A DNA stretch of 64,000 bases from Anaerolineae bacterium (lineage in GTDB: Bacteria; Chloroflexota; Anaerolineae; Aggregatilineales; Phototrophicaceae): contig JALHNB010000003.1 in assembly GCA_022843745.1 (NCBI GenBank), forward strand, positions 124,001 to 188,000. The letters run 5' to 3'. The position numbers and the translations under genes are program-made. The notes below the pieces were generated by a model. That model made no database searches. It had not been told where the DNA came from and was given only the letters and a program-made list of their open reading frames with translations. Shown one piece after another: positions 22,830 to 32,720 of the stretch. Positions within the stretch are counted from its first letter, which is position 1. Every line of letters begins with the position of its first letter.

Positions 22830-23930
22830 ATGTTAAATTTTGACCCCTGGGATACCGAAAAGCTGAAAAAACACAGCCTCGAACCGCGCCAGTTTATCGA
22901 CTTCCGCCAATCGACGCTGCCCAACGGAATGCGGATTATCGAGGCCTACAACGGCAGCGGTTTGACATTCACGGTCTTGCCGGATCGTGGGCTGGACATC
23001 TGGACGGCACATTACAACGGAATCCCGCTGACGTGGATCAGCCAGGGTTCGCCACATGCCCCGGATTTCGGTCAGCTCTGGAAGCAGCAGTTCAACGGCG
23101 GCCTGCTGACCACATGCGGTTTGACGCATGTCGGCCCGCCAGAAAATGACGATCTGACGGGCGAATGGCGCGATATTCACGGCCTTTACAGCCGTCTACG
23201 TGCTTATAACGTCAGCGTCACCAGCGACGACGATCATCAGACTCTCAATCTCAGCGGCACAGTCAGCGAAAATGTGCTTTTCGGCGAACAGTTGCGGTTG
23301 ACTCGCAATATCCGCATCACGCTCGGCAAACCGCAAATCGAAATTTCCGATACAGTTGTCAATTTGGGTGATGAACCAGCGCCATTGATGATTCTCTATC
23401 ATTGCAACCTCGGCTATCCGTTAATTTCCGACCATACCCGGCTGCACACTGCCGATCAGGGCGTTTATCCCCGTGATGATGCCGCACGTCCTGGCTTTGG
23501 CACATGGCCGGATTACGCCGCAGCCGCCCCACGCTACGCCGAGCAGGTTTTTTATCATCACGTCAAACACGCCGGAAAAGATGCTGCTGGTCGCGAAGTT
23601 TCCACCGCCGCCCTGTTACAAGAGCGCTGGGGGCTGAAATTTGAATGGGACACGAGTACGCTGCCCTATTTATGCCAGTGGAAAAACACGCGCGAGGGCA
23701 TCTACATTGCGGGAGTCGAACCCGGCAACTGTGTTCCCGAAGGCCGCAATGCCTCGCGTCAAAATAATCGTCTGGTGATGCTCGAACCCGGTCAGAAGCA
23801 GGATTTTTACCTCCGCTTAAGCATTGTGGACGGCGCGGAAAACGTCGAAAGCATGAAGCAGCAGGTCAGCCAGTTGCAGAGCAGCGGAAGCCCGGCTGCG
23901 TCCTGTCGTCTGGACGATTACGCCCGTTAA
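22830..23930 (+). CDS. DUF4432 aldose-1-epimerase-like protein
   Basis: 366 residues of a galactose-mutarotase-like beta-sandwich protein. The diagnostic blocks are GSGLTFTVLPDRGLDIW, GGLLTTCGLTHVGPP, the HGLYSR region, MILYHCNLGYPL and YIAGVEPGNCVPEGR. Members bind sugars, and the catalytic role of the family is not fixed. The start is placed at ATG 22830 because AAAGGAG at 22817-22823 precedes it, although the frame is open 11 codons further. It lies in a run of carbohydrate-related genes, which fits a sugar isomerization role. Confidence 0.88.
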   Translation: MLNFDPWDTEKLKKHSLEPRQFIDFRQSTLPNGMRIIEAYNGSGLTFTVLPDRGLDIWTAHYNGIPLTWISQGSPHAPDFGQLWKQQFNGGLLTTCGLTHVGPPENDDLTGEWRDIHGLYSRLRAYNVSVTSDDDHQTLNLSGTVSENVLFGEQLRLTRNIRITLGKPQIEISDTVVNLGDEPAPLMILYHCNLGYPLISDHTRLHTADQGVYPRDDAARPGFGTWPDYAAAAPRYAEQVFYHHVKHAGKDAAGREVSTAALLQERWGLKFEWDTSTLPYLCQWKNTREGIYIAGVEPGNCVPEGRNASRQNNRLVMLEPGQKQDFYLRLSIVDGAENVESMKQQVSQLQSSGSPAASCRLDDYAR

Positions 23931-23973
23931 GACTACAATCGGCGGCGGTTTATTGTTAGCAAAAGGTTGTTTT

Positions 23974-25305
23974 ATGCGCCAATGGATCGCCGTCGTCTGT
24001 ATTTTACTGTTATGTTTGCTGGGAATGATCGTCAACGCTCAGGATGTTGGCCTCATGACCGAAGACACCACCGTTATCACCCAACTCGATGCCTACGGGC
24101 AGGAAATCAAGGTCGCTCAAGGGCTTCTCGTTAATCGGGGCGAATCCGCCTTCAATAACATCAGCCTGCTGGCCGAAGTTTATAACGCCAATGACGAAAT
24201 AATCGGCGAGGGTTTCGGCTATCCAGTCAAGGCCTGCGGTGAAGGGCTGCTGCCGGAGTTCACCATGCAGCCCGGTATGACAGAGGCTTTTACCGTGCCG
24301 CTGGATATTTTTGAGCCGGAGGCCGCGATTGATCGCGTGGAGATTATTCCGCAGGCCGATTCGATAGCCGCCGATGAAACCATTGCGCGGCCTGCTTTTC
24401 AATCAGGCATCACCGTGATTTCCGGGCGCGAAGTCGTCACAGTGGAATGGCTGGATAACGAAAATTTACTCTTTAGCGCTGGCTGCTGGCGTGATATTTT
24501 TACCAATCGAAGCTGGTATGACTACAACGTGCGATCTGGTATCCAATCGCCCATTGAGCATCCCAGAGCCGTCGAAATCACTGATGCGCTGCGCAACACC
24601 ATTGACCTGACTGATCCTCTGTTATTTAATCGCTCATTTTTCAGCTTCGCGCCGGGGCAAAATCGCGCCGTCTACCAGACCGAACTCAACACACTGGTAA
24701 CGTCTGAAGCGGACGGCTCATTCCCGCGCGTGTTATTTGACAGGCTCTACAATATTTCGCTTCAGGGCATCAATTTTATCCAGGGCGGCGTTTTTGTGGC
24801 CTACTATCACGGTGGCTATGGCGACAATGTGCTTTATCTCACCGCCAATGCTAACGGTCAGCAGCTCAGTCAGCATCCGGCGGTCAGCCTGCCCTCGCTT
24901 ATTGTGCCGGGTGTTTCGCCCAACGGTCAGCGTGTGATTATCGCTGCCGAAATCAACGGTGTGACTGGCTATTACCTCAGCGCGACCAACACGGAATTTC
25001 AAGAACTGCTTTTTGAGTCCGAGCCACCGGGGAATAATTGGCCTGCGCCGCTTTACAACATCACGCAAGACTCCAGACGATATGTTTATATCGCTCGTCC
25101 GGTTGATGGCGAGGCGCGACTGCAATGCTACAACCCGGACAGCGATATTCTGCACGATCTGACCTCGCTGCCGCTGAATCTGGAAACCGATGAGCGCGGC
25201 TGGATGTGGCTCTCGCCGGACGGGAGCAAAATCGCGCTGGCGGCAAACGGTCTGCGCGGCGGCCTGTGGCTGATCGACCTGAACGAGTTTGAAGCGTGCG
25301 ATTAA
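23974..25305 (+). CDS. Secreted protein with FxLYD-like and beta-propeller domains
   Basis: 443 residues with a Sec signal peptide MRQWIAVVCILLLCLLGM ending near VNAQD. Residues 25-130 resemble an FxLYD-type Ig domain (VAQGLLVNRGESAFNNISLL, then AEVYNANDEIIGEGFGYP). The remainder looks like a WD40/TolB-like propeller (RAVYQTELNTLVTSEADGSF, RRYVYIARPVDGEARLQCY, MWLSPDGSKIALAANG). The start at ATG 23974 has AAAAGG 7 nt before it. It overlaps the next gene, so both are cotranslated. I see no catalytic motif. It may bind cell-surface or extracellular ligands. Confidence 0.75.
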   Translation: MRQWIAVVCILLLCLLGMIVNAQDVGLMTEDTTVITQLDAYGQEIKVAQGLLVNRGESAFNNISLLAEVYNANDEIIGEGFGYPVKACGEGLLPEFTMQPGMTEAFTVPLDIFEPEAAIDRVEIIPQADSIAADETIARPAFQSGITVISGREVVTVEWLDNENLLFSAGCWRDIFTNRSWYDYNVRSGIQSPIEHPRAVEITDALRNTIDLTDPLLFNRSFFSFAPGQNRAVYQTELNTLVTSEADGSFPRVLFDRLYNISLQGINFIQGGVFVAYYHGGYGDNVLYLTANANGQQLSQHPAVSLPSLIVPGVSPNGQRVIIAAEINGVTGYYLSATNTEFQELLFESEPPGNNWPAPLYNITQDSRRYVYIARPVDGEARLQCYNPDSDILHDLTSLPLNLETDERGWMWLSPDGSKIALAANGLRGGLWLIDLNEFEACD

Positions 25306-27299
25306 AATCCTCCCGTATTTTCGAAGCGCTGGCAATCCTGTCGATTTTGCTTCTCGCTGCGTGGCTGCGCTTCGGCTGGCCGGGGGTCAATTCGTTCGCA
25401 TTTGACGAGGCACGTTTAAGTTTAATCTCGCTGGACATGGCACGAGGCGGAGAGTTCGCGGCATTGGGGATGCCGTCGTCCGTTGGTGTGCCGAATCTGC
25501 CTGCCGCCGCCTGGATTTACGCGATCCCCTATCTTTTTTCAACCGATCCGCTGGTCGCAACACAATTTACAGGGCTTTTGAGCCTGGGCGCGGTATTCGG
25601 CGTATGGCTGCTGGCACGGCGCGGTTGGGGTGCATGGGCAGGTTTGGCGGCAGTGCTCAATATGGCGACTTCCCCCTACAGTGTCCTCTATTCGCGCAGC
25701 ATCTGGGCGCAAAATTTATTACCCGTGCTGGCGCTGGCGTGGGGATGGGCGGGATTTTTAGGCGCAGCGCGAAAAAATCGAATCGCGATTGCCGCCAATA
25801 TTTTCCTCGCAGGATTTGTTTTTCAAGTGCATTTCGCGGGTATCGCATTGGCGCTTGGTTCGCTGTATCTGATCGCGCGTTATGGCTGGTGGCGACGACC
25901 TCCACCGATTCTGATCGGCGGCGGTCTGGCACTGCTGGCACTTTTACCATTTGTCGCGCGGGTAATGTGTTGTGCGCCGGAAGTGATCGACCAATTTCGA
26001 AATGCGCTTGGCGGTTCACCGCAAATTGATGGGATCAGCTTTCAAGAAACCGTGCGTTTAGCTTATGGTTCCGGCTGGCAATATTTATCCAGCGGATCGC
26101 GAACGATTGATTTTACGCCTGATCTGACTGGCCTCGTCGGGATTTGCGTGGCGATTGGTTTGACGGCGGGGTTAATCGCGATTTTTCGGATGTTGGCGTG
26201 GGCAATAAGGGCGCAATATATTGCGCCTCTACAGGAACACGATGTAAATGAGGCGAGTCGGCGACCAACGGACATCCCTGTGGGACGAGTCGGCCCTGCG
26301 AATGGCAATCCATCTCTGATTCTGGCGGAAATCACGCTGATCTGGCTGGTCGTTTCGCCGCTGTTTTTTGTGCGCCATAGTACGCCCGTGTTCATCCATT
26401 ATCAACTGGCCTCGCTGCCCGCGATTGCGCTGGTGATCGGCGCGGGGACGCAGCTTTTCAAACGGCGCTGGTGGCCTCCCCTAATCACAGTTTTGATGAT
26501 TGTGGCGGCCTATCAGTGGAGCATGGAGATTCGCGCCAGCTTGAATCGCGCCGAAAATTTTGCGACACCGGACGGCCTGGGAACGCCGCTGGAAATTTCG
26601 CGAAACGTCGCCAGCAGCGTACCGGAGAATACGCCCGTTTTATTTTTCACGCACGGCGACGATCCGAACGTTAACGGCGAGGCAGCGGTCTTTGATGTGC
26701 TGTGGTGGGAACGCGACCATCGCATCGTCAATGGCGAATCGCTGCTGATTTTGCCGCCTTATTCTGCCTATCTGATGGCGACACTCGCGCCCTTTCAGGC
26801 GTGGGAAGAAATCGAAGCGGCAAATCTGGCGCAAAATATTCAAACGGTTGATCGCCGCGAGAATGAAGGGCCGGGGTTCGTCGCGACGCTTTATGACGGC
26901 GAATCCCTGCCAGCGGGATTCACGTCGATTGAGCCGATTGCGTTCGCGGACGGCGCACAGCTTGAAGGCTGGAAAGCACGGATGGTCGGGCCGCGTTTGC
27001 GTATCTCGACTCTGTGGCGTGTGTTAGAGTCTCCACCAGCCGGAACCTATCAACAATTTCATCATCTGCGCAGCGCTGAGTCGCTCGAAGGCGAACCATT
27101 GATGGTTTCAGACGTGCCAATTTCGACGCAGGATTGGCGCGTTGGCGATAGGCTGATCGTCATGGGCGATTTTTTTGTTGATCAGCAAACTGAATTTTGG
27201 GTAGATATTGGGCATTACAGCCTGCCAGATGTGGCTCGTGTCCCGCGCGTGGATGGAACCGGTGACAGTGCCCGTCTTGGGCCGTTTAATCTCTCGTAG
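25296..27299 (+). CDS. GT39-like multi-pass glycosyltransferase with repeat-derived loop
   Basis: 667 residues, 9-11 membrane helices, and an outside loop after the first helix with FAFDEARLSLISLDMARGG carrying the Asp/Glu pair of GT-C enzymes. Other blocks are SVGVPNLPAAAWIYAIPY and TSPYSVLYSRSIWAQNLLP. A soluble C-terminal domain runs from about 445. The start is GTG at 25296, overlapping the previous gene's stop by 10 bp. Residues about 304-340 (AQYIAPLQEHD, RRPTDIPVGRVGPANGNP) are translated from a repeat element that includes a perfect 18-bp palindrome. It interrupts the protein exactly between two membrane helices. Donor and acceptor are unknown. Confidence 0.8.
   Translation: MRLKSSRIFEALAILSILLLAAWLRFGWPGVNSFAFDEARLSLISLDMARGGEFAALGMPSSVGVPNLPAAAWIYAIPYLFSTDPLVATQFTGLLSLGAVFGVWLLARRGWGAWAGLAAVLNMATSPYSVLYSRSIWAQNLLPVLALAWGWAGFLGAARKNRIAIAANIFLAGFVFQVHFAGIALALGSLYLIARYGWWRRPPPILIGGGLALLALLPFVARVMCCAPEVIDQFRNALGGSPQIDGISFQETVRLAYGSGWQYLSSGSRTIDFTPDLTGLVGICVAIGLTAGLIAIFRMLAWAIRAQYIAPLQEHDVNEASRRPTDIPVGRVGPANGNPSLILAEITLIWLVVSPLFFVRHSTPVFIHYQLASLPAIALVIGAGTQLFKRRWWPPLITVLMIVAAYQWSMEIRASLNRAENFATPDGLGTPLEISRNVASSVPENTPVLFFTHGDDPNVNGEAAVFDVLWWERDHRIVNGESLLILPPYSAYLMATLAPFQAWEEIEAANLAQNIQTVDRRENEGPGFVATLYDGESLPAGFTSIEPIAFADGAQLEGWKARMVGPRLRISTLWRVLESPPAGTYQQFHHLRSAESLEGEPLMVSDVPISTQDWRVGDRLIVMGDFFVDQQTEFWVDIGHYSLPDVARVPRVDGTGDSARLGPFNLS
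26210..26312. repeat. Repeat-derived insertion in a coding region
   Basis: GGCGCAATATATTGCGCC (26210-26227) is a perfect palindrome flanked by CTCTACAGG. It is followed by about 85 bp that encode RRPTDIPVGRVGPANGNP. The whole segment lies in frame in the GT39-like gene. It looks like an inserted REP-type element with attached sequence rather than native protein code. Confidence 0.6.
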
Positions 27300-27310
27300 A
27301 AAGTTTCAGC

Positions 27311-28171
27311 ATGTCGAATCTCGCATTTGGCCTTGTGATGGCCTCCGCTTTTACCCACGCGATCTGGAACTGGCTGGCGAAACGTGCCGGAGGTGGAACC
27401 GCTTTCGTCTGGTTATTCAGTACCCTCTCGACGCTATTTTATCTCCCACTAGCGATATTTATCCTGGTGCGCGATCAACCAATTATTGGCACAGATCAGG
27501 TGATTTTTCTGGTGGGGACGTGTGTGCTTCATCTGGCTTATTACACGCTGCTTTCACGCGGCTATCGTGTGGGCGATCTCTCGCTGGTCTATCCGCTTTC
27601 GCGCGGCACTGGCCCGATGCTTTCGACCATTGGCGCGATTTTTTTGCTCGGTGAGCGTCCAACTGTCGTCGCTGTTATTGGGGCGATTCTTGTGACCATC
27701 GGCGTATTTGTCCTCACAGGCAATCCGTTCACCATCGCTAAAAGGCAGAATTTACCCGCTGTCATTTATGGCTTGCTGACCGGATTAACGATTGCCGCCT
27801 ACACACTCTGGGATAAACAGGCCGTCAGTACCATTCTCATCCCCCCGCTGATTTTGACGTGGGTCAGCGGCGCATCCCGCGCGATCATGCTCATGCCATT
27901 TGCGTACCAGCATTGGGATGAAGTCCGGGCAGGCTGGCAAAAACACCGCCGCGAGGCTATCGGCATTGGTATACTGGACGCTTTATCATACATGCTATTT
28001 TTGATCGCGCTGGTTTTCAGCCCCGTCAGCTATATGGGGCCAGCCCGCCAGGTCAGTATCCTCTTCGGCGCACTGCTGGGGACGCAGCTACTCGCGGAAG
28101 GCGATTCTCGCCGCCGCCTGATCGCCGTTGGAGTAATGATGCTCGGACTGGTTTCACTCGCTCTGGGTTAA
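27311..28171 (+). CDS. EamA/DMT-superfamily transporter
   Basis: 286 residues and about ten membrane helices arranged as two EamA repeats. The first starts MSNLAFGLVMASAFTHAIWN and contains SLVYPLSRGTGPMLSTIGAI, and the second covers about 145-286 (GLLTGLTIAAYTLWDKQAV, ARQVSILFGALLGTQLLAEG). Family members export or import small metabolites such as amino acids or nucleotide sugars, and the substrate cannot be read from sequence. The gene begins 11 bp after the glycosyltransferase gene. It overlaps the convergent URO-D-family gene by 4 bp at their stops. Confidence 0.88.
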   Translation: MSNLAFGLVMASAFTHAIWNWLAKRAGGGTAFVWLFSTLSTLFYLPLAIFILVRDQPIIGTDQVIFLVGTCVLHLAYYTLLSRGYRVGDLSLVYPLSRGTGPMLSTIGAIFLLGERPTVVAVIGAILVTIGVFVLTGNPFTIAKRQNLPAVIYGLLTGLTIAAYTLWDKQAVSTILIPPLILTWVSGASRAIMLMPFAYQHWDEVRAGWQKHRREAIGIGILDALSYMLFLIALVFSPVSYMGPARQVSILFGALLGTQLLAEGDSRRRLIAVGVMMLGLVSLALG

Positions 28172-29253
28172 ACGAGATTTTTGACCAGTTCACCCACCAA
28201 TCGCACACGCTCAATATCCCCATCTGGCGGGATTTCATCCGAAATGCCGAGCACGAGATGCGGATAAAATAACTCGACGACACGCTTCGTACAGGCGATC
28301 AGGTCAGACTCGGCATATGATGGCAAAAAATAAAGAGCCGGGATACCGTCCAGCAGAACCAGATCGCCCAAAGCCTCTTTGATTTCTTCCAACGTGACAT
28401 CTCCCTGCGGAACAGGCGTAGCGGCTTCGATGCCGTCCCAGGCACATTCATGCAGATAGGGCAGCAGTGGTTTCATTGTGCCATCAATGTGGATATGTAC
28501 GTATTTACCCGCCGCCTTGAGCTGATCGACACGCTTGCGATAGTAAGGCGTGAGATAAGTCTTCCAGATGCGCGGTGAATCCATGTGCGCGGCGATATTC
28601 TCGCCCAGGTTGATAATGTTCAGCGGACAAGCGCATAACACGTCATAAATTTTGTCATCCGCCGTTGATGTCATTTCGAGATAGGCTTGCAGCATATCGG
28701 GATAATCGTGCATCCAATAAACAGTATTCTGGAAGCCCATCTCCTCTATAAACAGGCGTTGAAATGGCGAACGCCGGAAGAAAAATTGTGGAGCGCCATA
28801 TGCTCCGAAGCGTGCTATTTCCTGCTCATAGGCGTGCTGATCCCAATACCATTCCTCGTCATCCAGCACATAAGCCAGCGTTTTGAAGTCATCCGGGGTC
28901 TGCAAGCGATAATCTGTCCAGTGAAATGAAAGATTCCATTCGTCATACGTCCAGACTTCACTTAATTTGCCGACAGGTGTTTTCCATGTATGGCGCAGGT
29001 GGTTTTCGTCATCCCAGTTTTCGCTGTATTCCACATTTTTATAGCGAAGCCGCAAGCCATTGCCGAAGTAACGCACGGAGGCATGACAATAATCATAAAC
29101 GTCGAGAATGTCGGCATCTCGGAGGTGAGGCGGCATTGTCCCACGTTTTTTATTCACGCTGTACCAGAACTCCAGCCGGGGCTGCCACAGCACGCCTCCA
29201 GGGTCTTTGCCCGCAAAAATCGCCAAATCCATCGCTCGGTAATCAGGTCGCAT
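28168..29253 (-). CDS. Uroporphyrinogen decarboxylase (URO-D)-superfamily protein
   Basis: 361 residues of the URO-D/CMTR TIM-barrel superfamily. The C-terminal blocks HIDGTMKPLLPYLHECAWDG, IEAATPVPQGDVTLEEIKEA and GDLVLLDGIPALYFLPS match the branch of URO-D proteins related to methyltransferases (MtaA/CmuA type) and uncharacterized enzymes, not heme-pathway HemE. No zinc site of the MtaA kind is obvious to me. AAGGAGG 7 nt before the ATG sets the start. No methyltransferase partner or corrinoid protein is nearby, although a cobalamin adenosyltransferase gene lies 3.5 kb away. Confidence 0.82.
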   Translation of the reverse strand: MRPDYRAMDLAIFAGKDPGGVLWQPRLEFWYSVNKKRGTMPPHLRDADILDVYDYCHASVRYFGNGLRLRYKNVEYSENWDDENHLRHTWKTPVGKLSEVWTYDEWNLSFHWTDYRLQTPDDFKTLAYVLDDEEWYWDQHAYEQEIARFGAYGAPQFFFRRSPFQRLFIEEMGFQNTVYWMHDYPDMLQAYLEMTSTADDKIYDVLCACPLNIINLGENIAAHMDSPRIWKTYLTPYYRKRVDQLKAAGKYVHIHIDGTMKPLLPYLHECAWDGIEAATPVPQGDVTLEEIKEALGDLVLLDGIPALYFLPSYAESDLIACTKRVVELFYPHLVLGISDEIPPDGDIERVRLVGELVKNLV

Positions 29254-29514
29254 AATTTGCCTCCTTATACCCGATGTCGCGCGTCAACACGAAATACAAA
29301 AACTTCATTGTGATGTTGACACAGAAGAACCTATTCTTACTTTATCAAGTTGGTTTGTGGGAAAAAAGTCGATTCATCGATAAAAATCACGACATTCGTC
29401 CTGTTCTCTGGATAACAGCCATTCCACCTCTTTGATTCCAGGCATTGGTATGGCTAAACTTTCGCATTTGGGCTGTTCGGCCTACAGTTAAAAGGCGAAC
29501 ATCAAGAGGTGAAG

Positions 29515-30618
29515 ATGGACATTTTATGGTTTATTCCGACCCACAACGACACGCGCTATCTGGGAACCGCGGTGAGCAAACGCCATGCCACTCATGCTTA
29601 TCTGACGCAGGTTGCACAGGCTGTTGATGCGCTCGGTTATACGGGCGCTCTCCTACCAACGGGGGCGGCCTGCGAAGACTCGTGGGTGGCGGCTTCTTCG
29701 CTGATCTCAGTCACAAAACACCTGAAATTTTTGATTGCGGTGCGCCCCGGCAGCCTCTCACCCACATTAGCCGCGCGGATGGCCGTTTCATTTGACCGGC
29801 TATCTGGTGGCCGCCTGCTCCTGAATATCATCACAGGCGGTGATCCGGTTGAACTGGCTGGAGATGGCACATTTTTGAATCATGACGAGCGCTACGAAGT
29901 CACCGAGGAATTCCTGAGCATATGGCGGGAATTGATGACCGGAGAAGAAACGACATTTTCCGGCACACATCTCGAAATTAAGGGCGGAAAACTCATCAAT
30001 CCGCCTGTGCAGCGCCCTTCACCACCGCTTTATTTTGCCGGTTCATCGCCAGCGGCGCATCGTATCGCAGCGAAGTATGCCGATTTGTATCTGACGTTGG
30101 GCGAGCCGCCTGCCGCAGTCGCGGAAAAAATTGCCGATGTGCGCCGTCAGGCAGCGGAACAGGGCCGCACGATCCGCATTGGCGTGCGCCTGCATATCAT
30201 TGTTCGCGACACCGACGCAGAAGCATGGGCAGCAGCCGATGATCTGATGAAATATGTCGATTCTGCCGCGATTGCCAAGCGACAATCCGAATTGGCGCGA
30301 TTCGATTCAGTGGGTCAGGGCAGGATGCGAACTCTGCATCATGGCAGCCGCGAATCGCTGGAAATCAGCCCCAATTTGTGGGCAGGCATCGGCCTGATTA
30401 ACAAAGGCATCGGCACAGCCCTCGTCGGCGACCCAGACACCGTAGCCGAACGCCTGCAAGAATATGCCGACCTGGGGGCCGATACGTTCATCCTCTCCAG
30501 TTATCCCCATCTGGAAGAAGCCTACCGTGTCGCGGAATTGGTGCTGCCGCGTTTGCCTGCCTGGAAGCCGCGAAATGAGCAGGTTTTTAAGCCGGACGTT
30601 CCGACAAGCTGGAAATAA
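29515..30618 (+). CDS. ssuD: FMNH2-dependent alkanesulfonate monooxygenase-like protein
   Basis: The 367-residue protein is of the bacterial luciferase-like fold and matches SsuD/MsuD throughout: [75 protein letters not shown] and [15 protein letters not shown]. It would release sulfite from alkanesulfonates using reduced flavin supplied by a separate reductase, in sulfur starvation. The transporter and reductase genes (ssuABC, ssuE) are absent here. The start at ATG 29515 is chosen over the in-frame GTG 6 bp upstream because AAGAGG sits at the right distance. Confidence 0.93.
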   Translation: MDILWFIPTHNDTRYLGTAVSKRHATHAYLTQVAQAVDALGYTGALLPTGAACEDSWVAASSLISVTKHLKFLIAVRPGSLSPTLAARMAVSFDRLSGGRLLLNIITGGDPVELAGDGTFLNHDERYEVTEEFLSIWRELMTGEETTFSGTHLEIKGGKLINPPVQRPSPPLYFAGSSPAAHRIAAKYADLYLTLGEPPAAVAEKIADVRRQAAEQGRTIRIGVRLHIIVRDTDAEAWAAADDLMKYVDSAAIAKRQSELARFDSVGQGRMRTLHHGSRESLEISPNLWAGIGLINKGIGTALVGDPDTVAERLQEYADLGADTFILSSYPHLEEAYRVAELVLPRLPAWKPRNEQVFKPDVPTSWK

Positions 30619-30723
30619 ATTAGCCATTCTTTCCCATAAGGGCGACAAGGTGTGTCACTGCTATTCCACTATTTCGAATATTTGCTATCAGCCGATACTA
30701 TTGATAGGAGGAAGGAGCAGCTC

Positions 30724-31599
30724 ATGCCAAAAATCGACGATTGGAAAGCATCCGCCGGGCGCATTATTTTGCTCACGATTGGGGCGCTGGTTTATGCCGT
30801 CGCCGTCAACCTCTTTTTTAAGCCTTACCAGATCGCGCCCAGCGGCGTTTCCGGCGTGGCAGTCATTCTCAATTCGCTGATCGGCACACCCGTCGGCCTC
30901 ATCATTATTATCGGCAACATCCCGATTCAAATTCTGGCTTATCGTTCACTTGGCGGCTGGAAAATTGTCGCACGGACCGTTTACGTGATTGTGCTGTATT
31001 CGATTGCTATTGACATGCTCACACCTTATTTTCCCGCCACAGGCATCACCGACGATTCACTCCTCAGCACGATTTTTGGCGGCATTCTGGGCGGAATCGC
31101 GGGAGGTTTGATCTATCGTGCGGGCGGCACGCTCGGTGGCACTTCGACTTTGGCACGTATCCTGCAACTCCGGCTTGGTACATCGCTCAATAACACCTAT
31201 TTGTATACGGATTCGCTGGTCGTCCTGCTGGCAGGATTGGTCTTCGGCTGGGAGGGTGCGCTCTATGCGATGGTCGCGATTTTCGTGGATGGCGCGACGG
31301 CGGATTATGTCCTCGAAGGCCCCAGCACGATCCGAACGGTCACGATTGTCACCAACCACCCGCGCGAAGTCGCCGATTTGATCCTCGATTCGCTGGAACG
31401 AGGCGTCACGGGCTGGCAGGGCGAAGGGATGTATACCGAGCAACCGCGTACCGTGCTGTTCGTGACGATTACGCGAACAGAAATTAACGACCTGAAAGCG
31501 CTGATTTTCTCGGTTGATCCCGGCGCGTTTATCGTCATCGGCCAGGGGCATACGGCTTACGGAGAAGGTTTTCAGTCGATCACACCACGCGGGACGTAA
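30724..31599 (+). CDS. YitT family membrane protein with DUF2179 domain
   Basis: 291 residues. Five or six membrane helices cover residues 10-195 (GVSGVAVILNSLIGTPVGL, GGILGGIAGGLIYRAGGT), followed by the cytoplasmic DUF2179 domain (RTVTIVTNHPREVADLIL, GVTGWQGEGMYTEQPRTVLF, KALIFSVDPGAFIVIGQGH). This is the complete YitT architecture. The transported molecule is not known. A strong AGGAGGAAGGAG precedes ATG 30724, so the longer open frame upstream is not used. Confidence 0.92.
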   Translation: MPKIDDWKASAGRIILLTIGALVYAVAVNLFFKPYQIAPSGVSGVAVILNSLIGTPVGLIIIIGNIPIQILAYRSLGGWKIVARTVYVIVLYSIAIDMLTPYFPATGITDDSLLSTIFGGILGGIAGGLIYRAGGTLGGTSTLARILQLRLGTSLNNTYLYTDSLVVLLAGLVFGWEGALYAMVAIFVDGATADYVLEGPSTIRTVTIVTNHPREVADLILDSLERGVTGWQGEGMYTEQPRTVLFVTITRTEINDLKALIFSVDPGAFIVIGQGHTAYGEGFQSITPRGT

Positions 31600-31658
31600 A
31601 TATAATCTGATTCTATCATTTGTATGCTACATTACGATTCATATAAATGGAGATTGTC

Positions 31659-32720
31659 ATGATTAAGCTCGAAAACATCAAAGATCTGCTCGACCAAACC
31701 GACGACGCAACACTAACGCTTTATGTGAACGTGGATAAAGCAGCGATGGAAAATCAGGCGACGACTCCAGCCTGGCGCATATGGGTAAAAAATACACTTC
31801 GCGATCTGGATAGCAGCGCGGATGCAGAAGCCTGGAACACCGTCCACGATTGGGTACAAAATTATTTCAACGACTATGAGCCAACCAGCAAAGGATTACT
31901 CATATTTGCGGGAGTTTCCTTCCAGGAAGTCCATGAGCTTCCACTGCAATTTGAAAATCATGCCACTTTCGGCGAACCCTTTCTGACCCCACTTCTGTCG
32001 GCAATGGACGAATATAAACCTTATCTCGTCACATTGGTCGATCAGGAGTCCGCCCGCTTCTTCATTGGCTACCTGGGAGAAATTGGCTTCCAGGAAAGCA
32101 TGGAAATTGATCTGGAGGAATACGACTTCCAGCAAAAGACACTCACACTCTCTTCAGCCGGTCTAGGGGTCACGCAAAGCAGCAACCAGGAAGCCTTTGA
32201 CCGGATGATTGACGAGCATCGTAACCGTTTCTATCGAGACGTGATCGAGACAACTCAGAAATTAGCTGAACACAATCAAATTCGTCGGGTGATTTTGGGC
32301 GGCAGTGAGCAGTCCGCTTTTGCGCTGCAACACCTCATGCCCGATTCGCTCAAAGCGGATGTGGTTGGTGTGCTCAATATCCCCATGCGCTACAATGCGT
32401 CAGACATTTTCCAGCACGTTCTGCCCGTAGCGCAGGAGGCCGAGGAAAAGCAGGATATGGACATCGTGAATCAAGTGATTGATTTTGCCAAGTCACGAGG
32501 GCGCGGCGCGTTAGGCGAGGAAGCCGTCAAGATGGCACTCGATATGCAGCAGGTCGAACTATTGATCCTGCCCTGGCCGTCACAAAAACCAGAATTATCC
32601 GACAGTCTGGCTTTCCAGGCCTTGCAGCTCAACAGCAAAATCGAACTGGTGCACGGAGAGGCTGCGGAACGCCTGAACGAAGAAGGCGGGATCGCCGCGC
32701 GGCTTTATTACGCCCCTTAG
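31659..32720 (+). CDS. Bacterial release-factor-like (baeRF/Vms1-type) protein
   Basis: A 353-residue cytoplasmic protein of the baeRF group, distant relatives of archaeal/eukaryotic release factor eRF1. Typical parts are an N-terminal domain with TLTLYVNVDKA, a central block LVTLVDQESARFFIGYLGEI, the HRNRFYRDVIETTQKLAE region, and the C-terminal RRVILGGSEQSAFALQHL, then VNQVIDFAKSRGRGALGEEA. These genes are thought to act in ribosome rescue or tRNA-end processing, but this is not proven for the family. GGAG lies 6 nt before ATG 31659. It is convergent, without a gap, with the adenosyltransferase gene. Confidence 0.8.
   Translation: MIKLENIKDLLDQTDDATLTLYVNVDKAAMENQATTPAWRIWVKNTLRDLDSSADAEAWNTVHDWVQNYFNDYEPTSKGLLIFAGVSFQEVHELPLQFENHATFGEPFLTPLLSAMDEYKPYLVTLVDQESARFFIGYLGEIGFQESMEIDLEEYDFQQKTLTLSSAGLGVTQSSNQEAFDRMIDEHRNRFYRDVIETTQKLAEHNQIRRVILGGSEQSAFALQHLMPDSLKADVVGVLNIPMRYNASDIFQHVLPVAQEAEEKQDMDIVNQVIDFAKSRGRGALGEEAVKMALDMQQVELLILPWPSQKPELSDSLAFQALQLNSKIELVHGEAAERLNEEGGIAARLYYAP

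Noticed and set aside
28168-29253. HemE (heme pathway uroporphyrinogen decarboxylase)
   Set aside because: The sequence belongs to the divergent URO-D branch. The characteristic HemE N-terminal block is not seen, and no other heme gene is adjacent.
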